The position numbers were made by a program, and so were the translations under genes. Positions 1 to 7,476 of a DNA stretch of 17,976 nt are shown here, in pieces. The notes below the pieces were generated by a model, which was given only the letters and a program-made list of their open reading frames with translations, had not been told where the DNA came from and did no database searches. Positions within the stretch are counted from its first letter, which is position 1; every line of letters starts with the position of its first letter. This stretch comes from Clostridia bacterium (lineage in GTDB: Bacteria; Bacillota; Clostridia; Peptostreptococcales; Anaerovoracaceae), in NCBI GenBank assembly GCA_024403215.1, contig JAKSSJ010000015.1:1-17976 (forward strand). Reading direction: 5' to 3'.

Positions 1-1842
1 AAAGACAGGAAAAGCCAAAACGCTGATAAGGGCAAGATCATTTTGGAAATTATCTATAATCTTTAAAAGATTTACAAGAAGCTGAATCTCCGGGGTATCA
101 AAATAGCCCTCTCCTCTCTCAAGATACACAGGTATGCCAGCTGCTTCTAAAGCCTGATAGAATATTTCTCCTCTATTCTTGGTGGACCTAAGCAGTATTA
201 CCATATCCTTATATTCCAAAGGACGCTCTACTTCTTTTTTTGCATCATAAATAGTTTTACCATGATACTTTTTAATTATATTAACTGCGTTTAGAGCTTC
301 TATTTCTGCCGATTCAAGTTCTTTTATCTCATCATCTAATTCTTCATCTTCAAAGCCTTTTGATGAACAAAGATATAGCTCTGGTTTATACTGTTTATCG
401 CCATCATAAACAACGCCTTCTCTTAAGCTTGCATCCTCGTCATAGGAGATACCCGAGCTTTCTTTTGTCATTATTCTTTCAAAGAGCTTATTAATAAAGG
501 CTATTACAAGCCCTTTGCTTCTAAAATTGCTATTCAAGTCTATTGCTCTTGCTTTTTTAACTTTTCCAAGCCTAAAGTCTTGATATTTTGAGAGGAAAAG
601 CTCTGGCTCCGCAAGACGGAATTTATAAATACTCTGTTTAACATCGCCTACCATAAAGAGATTGTCTTCCTTGGCAATCCTTGCAATAAGGCTGTCTTGA
701 ACAAGGTTGCTGTCCTGATACTCATCAACAAAAATGTAATCAAAGGAAGATTTGATTTCTTCTCTTGCTTCTTCATTTTCTAATATCTTTAGAGCAAAAT
801 GTTCTATATCAGAAAAGTCAACAAGGTTTTCATTTTTCTTTTTTGAATTATATTTATCAATGAAGCTTTCTGTAAGATTAGCAAGGGTTTTAAGAGGCTT
901 TTTCATTGCATCAAGCTCTGAGCTTAAAAGCTCTGATGTTAAGCCAGAAAAATTACTCTTAATATTCTTAAAGCCCTCTGTATAGCTTTTATGCAAAAGC
1001 TCATACTGATCTTCTATAAAAGCAAAGGAGGACTTTTCGGCATTAGTTTTAGTCATTCTTGTAAAGCTAAAGCCGCCAAGCTTTCCAAATGAAGCAATGC
1101 CATTTGCTTCTATATCCTCATAAATTGCAGTAAGATTTGCGATATCATCCTCCACCTTTGCTGCAAGGCTCTTCATAGGATCTGCTCCACTCGTGCCAGG
1201 ATTTAAAAGCAGCTCTTCTGTTTGATTAAGAGCATCAAGTACAGCTTTAAGCGATGAAAGGACTGAAGATTTTGCAAAGTTCTCAAACTGCTTTGCATCT
1301 ATAGTATTTCCATTTTTAAGATTTGATATAAACTCATCTGGATTTGGAAGACTCTCCAAAAATGCACTCAGCTGCAGAATCATTTCCTTAGCGTTTCTGT
1401 TATCCTTAAAGCTGCAGTAACAGTTAAGAAAATCTATGAAGTCCTTATCATCCTTGTTGAACAGTTCTTCAAAGAGTTCATCCATGGAATTCTGTTTAAG
1501 AAGGCTTTGCCTGTAGTCGTCGCAAATCTTAATAGCAGGATTAATGCCTATGATATGGTAGTACTGCTGAATAAGGTCTATTGCGAATTTGTGAAAAGTG
1601 CATATATGAGCATGCTTTACATATGACGAGCCAAGCCTTGCTGCGATTCTTTCTTTCATCTCCAGGGCTGCTGCATTTGTAAAGGTAACAACAAGCATTC
1701 TAGAAAGATCTACTCCACCTTCCAAAAGCTTTATAACTCTTTCAACTAAAACGCTAGTCTTACCAGAGCCTGCAGCAGCAGACACTAAAAGACTTTCGTT
1801 TCTTGAATCTATTACTTCTTGTTGCTTTTGTGTAAAACCCAT
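1..1842 (-). CDS. addA: AddA, ATP-dependent helicase/nuclease subunit A (N-terminal half; 3' end beyond window)
   Basis: AddA is the helicase-nuclease subunit of AddAB, the Firmicutes counterpart of RecBCD that resects double-strand breaks for RecA-dependent repair in the cytoplasm. I translated the minus strand from ATG 1842 and found 614 codons with no stop to base 1. Superfamily 1A motifs appear in order: Walker A SAAAGSGKT (residues 21-29), VTFTNAA (about 52-58), Walker B VDEYQDS (372-378), the AddA-typical GDVKQSIYKFR (399-409), NFRS (439-442) and YKDMVILLRS (544-553). Full-length AddA is about 1,150-1,250 residues, so the second helicase half and the C-terminal RecB-like nuclease are missing. 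The start ATG shares one base with the stop of the upstream flavoprotein gene (TAATG), which suggests translational coupling. The usual partner addB is not upstream. UvrD/PcrA is less likely because of the GDVKQSIYKFRLAEP-type motif. Residues 609-614 fit the family poorly (see findings). Confidence 0.92.
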   Translation of the reverse strand, partial: MGFTQKQQEVIDSRNESLLVSAAAGSGKTSVLVERVIKLLEGGVDLSRMLVVTFTNAAALEMKERIAARLGSSYVKHAHICTFHKFAIDLIQQYYHIIGINPAIKICDDYRQSLLKQNSMDELFEELFNKDDKDFIDFLNCYCSFKDNRNAKEMILQLSAFLESLPNPDEFISNLKNGNTIDAKQFENFAKSSVLSSLKAVLDALNQTEELLLNPGTSGADPMKSLAAKVEDDIANLTAIYEDIEANGIASFGKLGGFSFTRMTKTNAEKSSFAFIEDQYELLHKSYTEGFKNIKSNFSGLTSELLSSELDAMKKPLKTLANLTESFIDKYNSKKKNENLVDFSDIEHFALKILENEEAREEIKSSFDYIFVDEYQDSNLVQDSLIARIAKEDNLFMVGDVKQSIYKFRLAEPELFLSKYQDFRLGKVKKARAIDLNSNFRSKGLVIAFINKLFERIMTKESSGISYDEDASLREGVVYDGDKQYKPELYLCSSKGFEDEELDDEIKELESAEIEALNAVNIIKKYHGKTIYDAKKEVERPLEYKDMVILLRSTKNRGEIFYQALEAAGIPVYLERGEGYFDTPEIQLLVNLLKIIDNFQNDLALISVLAFPVF

Positions 1843-2960
1843 TACTTGCTAAAATATTCTCCAATATCAAGACCGGTTTTGATTGCCCAGTTTATGTTAT
1901 ACCCACCGCAAGGGCCATCGTAATCTATTACTTCTCCTGCAAAGAATAGCCCAGGAACTTTCTTTGCTTGATAATTACCATCAAGCTGGCCAAGCTCTAC
2001 TCCTCCAGATGTAACCTGAGCATTCTTCCAGCCAAGGCTACCTGTGATTTCAAATCTAAGATCCTTACTAAGCCCAGCCATTACCATAGGATTATGCATA
2101 CCAGGTTCTATTCTTGTATGAAGATAGTCATGCATCTTCTCTGGAACAAGTCCATCCATAGCACAGCCTCTTTTTTCTATTTGTTCTTTAAACAAATTAA
2201 GGAGGGCTTCTTTTGAAAGCTCTTTATACATATCTATGCTAAGAGTGTACTTCTCTTCATTTTCATATCTAACAAATCTAGAAAGATTCATTACACAAAT
2301 TCCAGATATACCGTCCTTTGTGAATTGCACCTCTCCGTCATCGGATGCAACAAGCTCTTCATTTTTATACAAAGAAACTCTTGCATCCACCCTTACTCCA
2401 TGAAGAAGCGAAAGCTCTTCTTTAGTAGTAAGTCCGCAAAGAGCAGGAATAGGCTTTTTTACTTCAAGGCCAAAATCCTTTGCCCATTTAAATCCATCCC
2501 CATAACATCCGTACTGAATCCCAGCCTTTCCGCCTGTTGCTATTACAAGATTGTCAGAAGAAAGTTTATCCCCACTCTCTGATTCTACTATAAAACCTTG
2601 CTCATTTTTTTGCACAAGCTTTGCAAGGAAATTATTGATAAGCACTGCTCCTTCCTTTTCTGCAGCGCTATAAAGTGCGCTAGCAAAGCTTGCTGCTTCC
2701 TTGCTTCTTGGATAGAATCTACCCTCTTCCTTACAAGCAACAATACCAATGGACGCACAGTAATCTATTACTCTTTTTGCATCAAGAGCATTCTCGTTTG
2801 AAAAATTACATCTACCGTTCCCTGTTGCAAAAATCTTTTTTGAGAACTCTTCATTCCTCTCTAAAACAGCAACACTTTTCCCAAGGCTTGCAATCCTTGC
2901 AGCTGCCGTCATTCCAGAAGGTCCTGATCCTATTACGATTACATCAAAATGTTTATTCAT
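1842..2960 (-). CDS. HI0933/BaiN-family NAD(P)/FAD-dependent flavoprotein
   Basis: This 372-residue protein belongs to the HI0933-like flavoproteins (the family that includes BaiN), predicted cytoplasmic FAD oxidoreductases whose substrate is mostly unknown. Visible features are an N-terminal dinucleotide-binding GSGPSG (11-16) followed by the acidic strand end LERNEE, the family signature GNGRCNFSN (47-55), a central ATGGK, and the C-terminal FAD-contacting segment with FFAGEVIDYDGPCGGYN. Members are usually about 400-420 residues. Here the stretch after RCNFSN is roughly 20-25 residues shorter than I expect, while the frame stays open. The start ATG 2960 overlaps the upstream flavoprotein gene by 8 nt and has AGGTGG just upstream. 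The stop overlaps the addA start by one base. BaiN of bile-acid 7-dehydroxylation is a homologue, but there are no bai genes here, so I do not assign that reaction. Confidence 0.88.
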   Translation of the reverse strand: MNKHFDVIVIGSGPSGMTAAARIASLGKSVAVLERNEEFSKKIFATGNGRCNFSNENALDAKRVIDYCASIGIVACKEEGRFYPRSKEAASFASALYSAAEKEGAVLINNFLAKLVQKNEQGFIVESESGDKLSSDNLVIATGGKAGIQYGCYGDGFKWAKDFGLEVKKPIPALCGLTTKEELSLLHGVRVDARVSLYKNEELVASDDGEVQFTKDGISGICVMNLSRFVRYENEEKYTLSIDMYKELSKEALLNLFKEQIEKRGCAMDGLVPEKMHDYLHTRIEPGMHNPMVMAGLSKDLRFEITGSLGWKNAQVTSGGVELGQLDGNYQAKKVPGLFFAGEVIDYDGPCGGYNINWAIKTGLDIGEYFSK

Positions 2961-4488
2961 TGCCTGCCACCTTTAGAGCCGTCTTAATACCATCAACCGC
3001 AGCACTCATTATTCCGCCTGCGTAGCCAGCTCCCTCTCCTGACGGGAATATGCCTTTTATACCTGCGCACTGACCGCTTTCATCTCTTTTAATTCTTACC
3101 GGCGATGAGCTTCTGCTTTCTATACCCGTAAGAAGCGCGTCATCGCTATCAAAGCCTTTTAGCTTTTCATTTAACATAGGAAGAGCTTCTACAAGAGCTT
3201 CGTAAACGAAAGAAGGAAGTGAATTTTTAAGCTTTGAATTTTCCTTAAACTCTTTTACCGTTTCCTTTGGGAGAGCAAAGTCTCCTCCACCAAGCTCAAA
3301 CGCAAGTTTTTCGTACTTTTCTTGAAAGGCAATTCCAGAAAGCGGATGCTCGCTTTCAAAATCATCTGTATAAACATCGCAAAGAAGCGCAGAATTTGCA
3401 ACACCAGAATTTCTTGCAGAATTACTCATACCGTTTGTTGTAACCATGCCTTCAAATGATGATGCATTTACAACATATCCTCCTGGGCACATACAGAATG
3501 TATATACTCCTCTTCCACTGGAAGTCCTTACGTTTAGTTTATATGATGCAGCCTCAAGTCCTAAAGATTTTGAACTTGCTCCATACTGAGAAATATCAAT
3601 AAGCTCTTGAGGATGCTCTATTCTAAGACCCATAGAGAACTGCTTTTGCTCCATTTCAAGACCCTTGCCGTATAGCATTCTTATAGTATCCCTTGCTGAA
3701 TGTCCAAGAGCAAGAATAAGGGCTTTAGTTTCTAAGCTTTCTCCATTTTCAAGATAAATCTTTTTAAGCCTTCCGTCTTCAATCTCAATCGATTCTAGCT
3801 TGCTACCAAATCTAATCTCACCGCCAAGAGCTTCTATCTCTTTTCTAATGTTTACAACAACAGTTCTTAAAACATCAGTTCCAATATGCGGCTTGTTCTT
3901 ATACAAGATTGCGGGACTTGCACCAGCATCCACAAAAGTTTCTAAAACAAATTTATTGTAAATTGATTTTGTTCCTGTAGTTAATTTTCCGTCTGAAAAG
4001 GTTCCAGCACCGCCCTCCCCAAACTGTACATTGGCTTTAGGATTTAATCTGCCACTCTTCCAAAATTCCTCAACAGCAAGAACTCTTTCTTCCATAGAAA
4101 GACCTCGCTCTAAGACTATAGGTTTATAGCCCATCTTGCAAAGAGCAAGAGCAGCAAACATTCCGCAAGGGCCAAAGCCAACTACTATAGGTCTAAAAGA
4201 AGTATCAATTGCTCTGCTAAATTGCACCTTCTCTTCTTTGTAATTTTCTATGTATTTTATGCCATTCTTTTTGCAGGCAAGTATGATGTCACTATCTGGC
4301 AGAGTGGTCCCTAGTTCTAAATTAAATACCCTATAGATGTCAGGCTTTTTTCTGCAATCTAAAGATTCCTTTACAATACGAAGAGACTCCACACTGCCTT
4401 TAGGAATGTGAAGTCTGTTTTCTACCTTAGCAGGAAGTCTGTCTATTTTTTCTCCTGTTTTAAGTTTTATTTCGCAAAGTACTATCAA
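2953..4488 (-). CDS. COG2509-type FAD-dependent dehydrogenase (function unknown)
   Basis: A 511-residue flavoprotein of the conserved COG2509 group ('uncharacterised FAD-dependent dehydrogenases'). The first ~95 residues form the family's characteristic N-terminal domain, with the SxDxRKKPDI-type stretch at 42-51. A Rossmann motif VGFGPCG (103-109) and LERG (126-129) follow, then the hallmark FGEGGAGTFSDGKLTTG (156-172). Near the C-terminus a second FAD contact reads FPSGEGAGYAGGI. No signal peptide or membrane span is present, so it is predicted cytoplasmic. The start is TTG (4488-4486), chosen because it overlaps the gpmI stop in a TTGA junction and gives the family-like N-terminus MIVLCEIKL. 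The rare start codon suggests modest, coupled translation. The substrate is unknown. The tandem arrangement with a second, unrelated flavoprotein hints at a shared redox role, but this is inference. Confidence 0.9.
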   Translation of the reverse strand: MIVLCEIKLKTGEKIDRLPAKVENRLHIPKGSVESLRIVKESLDCRKKPDIYRVFNLELGTTLPDSDIILACKKNGIKYIENYKEEKVQFSRAIDTSFRPIVVGFGPCGMFAALALCKMGYKPIVLERGLSMEERVLAVEEFWKSGRLNPKANVQFGEGGAGTFSDGKLTTGTKSIYNKFVLETFVDAGASPAILYKNKPHIGTDVLRTVVVNIRKEIEALGGEIRFGSKLESIEIEDGRLKKIYLENGESLETKALILALGHSARDTIRMLYGKGLEMEQKQFSMGLRIEHPQELIDISQYGASSKSLGLEAASYKLNVRTSSGRGVYTFCMCPGGYVVNASSFEGMVTTNGMSNSARNSGVANSALLCDVYTDDFESEHPLSGIAFQEKYEKLAFELGGGDFALPKETVKEFKENSKLKNSLPSFVYEALVEALPMLNEKLKGFDSDDALLTGIESRSSSPVRIKRDESGQCAGIKGIFPSGEGAGYAGGIMSAAVDGIKTALKVAGNE

Positions 4489-6035
4489 TGAATTAATGAA
4501 TGTCCTTCCATTTCGGCTGGAATGTCTATATTAAGAAGAGTAAGAAGACTTGGTGCTAAATCGCAAAGGCTTCCGTCTTCTATAGTTCTATCATCGCCAA
4601 CAAGAATTACTGGCACAGGATTTGTTGAGTGAGAAGTAACTATGTTTCCTTCCTCATCTGCCATAAGATCTGCATTACCATGATCTGCTGTTATGATGAG
4701 CTTGCCACCCATCCCTTTAATAGCATCAGCAATTTTTCCAACGCATAAGTCTACTGCCTCTACAGCTTTTACTGCTGCGTCAAAAACTCCGGTGTGTCCA
4801 ACCATATCACAGTTTGCAAGATTCATTATGATTAAATCATATTTTCCTGATTCAATAGCACTAAGCACTTTATCTGTAACCTCGAAAGCACTCATCTCCG
4901 GTTTTAAATCATAGGTTGCAACCTTAGGCGATGGAACAAGTATCCTATCTTCTCCTCTGTATGGCTCCTCTATTCCTCCGTTAAAGAAGAAGGTTACATG
5001 AGCATACTTTTCTGTTTCTGCAATCCTGAGCTGAGTAAGCCCAAGTGATGATGCATATTCGCCAAGAGTGTTTTTTAAGGACTGAGGCTTAAATGCTATT
5101 CTTACGTTTGGAATAGTTACATCATAAGTTGTAAAGCAAACATAGAAAAGATTCTTTAGGGTCTTTGCCCGTAAGAAACCGTCAAAGCTTTCATCAACAA
5201 AGCATCTTGTTATTTCTCTTGCTCTATCAGGTCTAAAGTTGAAGAAGATTACAGCGTCCTCATCCTTTACTAGTTTTTCTTTCTTCTTGCAAGGAAGCAT
5301 CTTTTTCTGGCAAATCTCGCAAGGCGCAATAATAGTTGGCTTCACAAACTCGTCAGTTTCTCCGGCCTTTCTCGCAAGCTCTAAGGCCATTTTAGCAGTA
5401 GGAGCAACTCTTCCAACACCTTCTACATAAAGCTTATATGCTTCCTCTACTCTATCCCAGCGTTTATCTCTGTCCATAGAATAAAAGCGTCCAGCAATAG
5501 TTGCAATTTCCCCTACATCATATTTATCTAATACGCTCTCGAGCTCTTCGATATACTTTTCAGCACAGCTTGGAGGAACATCTCTTCCATCTAATATGCA
5601 GTGAACCTTAACATCGCTAAGTCCGTAGTCTGCAGCCATTTTAATTAAAGCATAAAGATGAGAATTATGAGAGTGAACACCACCATCAGAAAGCAGTCCC
5701 ATAAGGTGAAGAGTGTGACCTTTCCTTGCATGTTCCATTGCCGCCTTTAATTCTTCATTTTCATAAAAGCTGCCGTCCTCTATCTCATTCGTAATTTTAG
5801 ATAGCTCCTGCCAAACAACTCTACCTGCTCCGATATTAGTATGGCCAACCTCGGAATTTCCCATCTGGCCATCTGGTAATCCAACAAAACGTCCGCTCGC
5901 GTTTAATTTCGCGTGCGGACATGAAGCAGTCAAAGCATCCAGATTTGGAGTCTTTGCAGCATATATTGCATTTTTGTTATTTTCTAAGCCAATTCCAAAT
6001 CCATCAAGAATTAGGAGCATTGTAGGCTTTTTCAT
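4485..6035 (-). CDS. gpmI: 2,3-bisphosphoglycerate-independent phosphoglycerate mutase
   Basis: GpmI interconverts 3- and 2-phosphoglycerate in lower glycolysis/gluconeogenesis using two Mn2+ ions and a phosphoserine intermediate. The protein is 516 residues (family about 510-515). It carries the metal-binding DGFG (11-14), catalytic Ser61 in MGNSEVGHTNIG, the HSHNSH segment (121-126), DGRDVPP (149-155), FRPDRAREIT (267-276), and the C-terminal metal ligands in NCDMVGHTG and ADHGNAD. I chose ATG 6035 over an upstream in-frame ATG (6065) because a GGAGGAG ribosome binding site lies 5 nt upstream and the protein then begins as family members do. This start forms an ATGA overlap with the DUF308-like gene. 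Its stop overlaps the next gene's TTG start. Residues 239-249 hold an insertion with three cysteines (CEIC...C) where relatives usually have a short linker. Confidence 0.96.
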   Translation of the reverse strand: MKKPTMLLILDGFGIGLENNKNAIYAAKTPNLDALTASCPHAKLNASGRFVGLPDGQMGNSEVGHTNIGAGRVVWQELSKITNEIEDGSFYENEELKAAMEHARKGHTLHLMGLLSDGGVHSHNSHLYALIKMAADYGLSDVKVHCILDGRDVPPSCAEKYIEELESVLDKYDVGEIATIAGRFYSMDRDKRWDRVEEAYKLYVEGVGRVAPTAKMALELARKAGETDEFVKPTIIAPCEICQKKMLPCKKKEKLVKDEDAVIFFNFRPDRAREITRCFVDESFDGFLRAKTLKNLFYVCFTTYDVTIPNVRIAFKPQSLKNTLGEYASSLGLTQLRIAETEKYAHVTFFFNGGIEEPYRGEDRILVPSPKVATYDLKPEMSAFEVTDKVLSAIESGKYDLIIMNLANCDMVGHTGVFDAAVKAVEAVDLCVGKIADAIKGMGGKLIITADHGNADLMADEEGNIVTSHSTNPVPVILVGDDRTIEDGSLCDLAPSLLTLLNIDIPAEMEGHSLIH

Positions 6036-7384
6036 TTTTTCTCCTCCGGCTTTGCCTCGGTCCATTCAAACGATAAAGTCTGGGTAAAGCGTTTTGATTC
6101 TTTTGGATCATAAGGCTTTTCAAGTGGCTCTGACACAAGATCATCAAGTTCAATCGGTGTGTAATCCAAATTAGTATTTTCTATCTTTGTGTCTTTTATA
6201 TCCTTTAAAATTTGACTTCTATCCGCAAACAAGTAATCAGATTCAAACTTTAATTCTGGAAGCTTAATACTATCAAACTCAACCATAGGTTTTCCGGATT
6301 CAATTTCTTCAAGATTTATAGCAGCAATCTTAAGATCTGAAACTCCATTATCCTTATTGAGTCCTCTATCAGTATTTTGCTTAACCTTTGGAATTTCTGT
6401 TGGTCTTTGCCATACAGCATGAGTCTGCTTTTCATCCGCCTTTACGTAGGATGGAACCACCTCAGATGGAGCGAGCTTAGATTTCTTAACCTTGTTAACA
6501 GTTACATCTCCGCCCTCTTCCTTGGCCATCTTCTTCCAGATATCGGCCATTGGATTTACAGTATTATCTGCTATATCTATAACCTTACCATTAACGGCTA
6601 TATTGATTTGCTCAACCTCGTCGTCAGTAAGCTCTACTGTCTTTTCATAATCAGGTCTTGAGGATTCTCTTCTTGCGGCTTTCTCTTTAGCCAAGGCTTC
6701 TTTTCTAGCCTTCTCCTCGCGTTCTTTTATCTTTCTCTTATGTTCAATCTCAGCCTCTCTTTCTGATTTAGAAAGTGATCTGAGCCTCTCTCTTTCCTGA
6801 ATCTCAGCTCTTGCAACAGCCTTTCTTGCTTCTGCTCTTTCCTTAGCCTTAATCTCATCATCCGAGCCAGTTGCTCTTCTCTTGATGTACATAGCAAAGG
6901 TAAGCATTGAAAGTCCATCAAATATGAAAGCTCCGCCAAGAAGCATAAGTGGTGCCGCAGCAGCAACAAGCTTTGGCATCATCATTACAACTCCGAGCAT
7001 GGATGCTATTGCAGACAGAGGAACTATCTTAGCCCAATCTTTTGGGTTAAAGCGGCTTACATAAATACTCTGCGAGAATCTTGTGATACCGCAAACTGTG
7101 AGCCAAGTTCCAAAGAACATTGTCATAAAAACGTCTGTAACGCTGTTTGTGAGCACGGCAAAACCATAGAGAGTAGTTACCAAACCCTCAACCAAAGTCG
7201 TCTCTGTAAGGCGATTAAAGCCCTTGCCAGACACCAAATATGAACCAATGTTACATGCGCCGGAAATTACCATTACCGCACCCACAACAAAGGCTACATC
7301 TTGAAAAACATTACCGCTAAATGCAAAACAAAATGCACCACATGCTGTGATTAGTATGCCGGCTATTACTGTTAATATTCTCAT
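6032..7384 (-). CDS. DUF308/HdeD-like membrane protein with long charged cytoplasmic tail
   Basis: A 450-residue protein of unknown function. Residues 1-168 contain about six hydrophobic segments (roughly 3-22, 28-51, 64-81, 85-101, 119-137, 141-167), with glycine-rich, evenly spaced helices like DUF308/HdeD-type proteins. They are followed by a basic KRR stop-transfer. Residues 175-245 are extremely charged (repeated KER, REE, KAR and KE blocks), predicted as a long helix or coiled coil. Residues 246-450 are acidic or mixed and low in hydrophobics, probably largely disordered with short conserved-looking patches. The tail should face the cytoplasm. The stop overlaps the gpmI start (ATGA). 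ATG 7384 has no recognisable Shine-Dalgarno sequence, and a -10 element sits just upstream, so the mRNA may be leaderless. The DUF308 call is from segment pattern rather than a signature motif. Confidence 0.72.
   Translation of the reverse strand: MRILTVIAGILITACGAFCFAFSGNVFQDVAFVVGAVMVISGACNIGSYLVSGKGFNRLTETTLVEGLVTTLYGFAVLTNSVTDVFMTMFFGTWLTVCGITRFSQSIYVSRFNPKDWAKIVPLSAIASMLGVVMMMPKLVAAAAPLMLLGGAFIFDGLSMLTFAMYIKRRATGSDDEIKAKERAEARKAVARAEIQERERLRSLSKSEREAEIEHKRKIKEREEKARKEALAKEKAARRESSRPDYEKTVELTDDEVEQINIAVNGKVIDIADNTVNPMADIWKKMAKEEGGDVTVNKVKKSKLAPSEVVPSYVKADEKQTHAVWQRPTEIPKVKQNTDRGLNKDNGVSDLKIAAINLEEIESGKPMVEFDSIKLPELKFESDYLFADRSQILKDIKDTKIENTNLDYTPIELDDLVSEPLEKPYDPKESKRFTQTLSFEWTEAKPEEKK
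6041..6047 (-). promoter_or_regulatory. Ribosome binding site of gpmI
   Basis: The minus strand reads GGAGGAG, separated by five A residues from ATG 6035. It lies inside the last codons of the upstream DUF308-like gene. This site decides the gpmI start in favour of 6035 over the in-frame ATG at 6065. Confidence 0.85.
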
Positions 7385-7391
7385 ATATATA

Positions 7392-7402
7392 ATTATAACA
7401 TA
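7392..7402 (-). promoter_or_regulatory. Extended -10 promoter for the DUF308-like/gpmI operon
   Basis: The minus strand carries TATGTTATAAT, a perfect extended -10 (TRTGnTATAAT), with the hexamer at 7397-7392. No good -35 is present 16-18 nt upstream, where the terminator hairpin lies. Extended -10 promoters can work without one. The expected transcription start is about 7386-7384, at or within two bases of the AUG. Confidence 0.65.
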
Positions 7403-7428
7403 AAAACGAGCCTAAAAGGCTCGTTTTT
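7402..7428 (-). terminator. Intrinsic terminator of the liv operon
   Basis: A 12-bp inverted repeat (7402-7413 with 7417-7428, core ACGAGCC/GGCTCGT, 3-nt loop) lies about 50 nt after the livF stop. On the minus strand its right arm ends in TTTTT, giving the hairpin-plus-U-tract form. It is symmetrical enough to act on both strands. Its final T belongs to the next promoter's extended -10. The 7429-7476 stretch between livF and the hairpin is A+T-rich with nothing else recognisable. Confidence 0.85.
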
Positions 7429-7476
7429 AAGATATTTTTTAACTTTTTTTGGTAATATTTTAACTGTATTAGCAAT

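Noticed and set aside
752..985. Plus-strand frames within 1-3025, 4693-5430, 8625-8813, 11095-11367 and 14794-16407 as genes
   Set aside because: They are antisense to well-supported minus-strand genes, low in complexity and not preceded by ribosome binding sites.
1842..2960. Assignment as BaiN in bile-acid 7-dehydroxylation
   Set aside because: Only family membership is supported. No other bai genes are present, and the HI0933 family is widespread in bacteria without that pathway.
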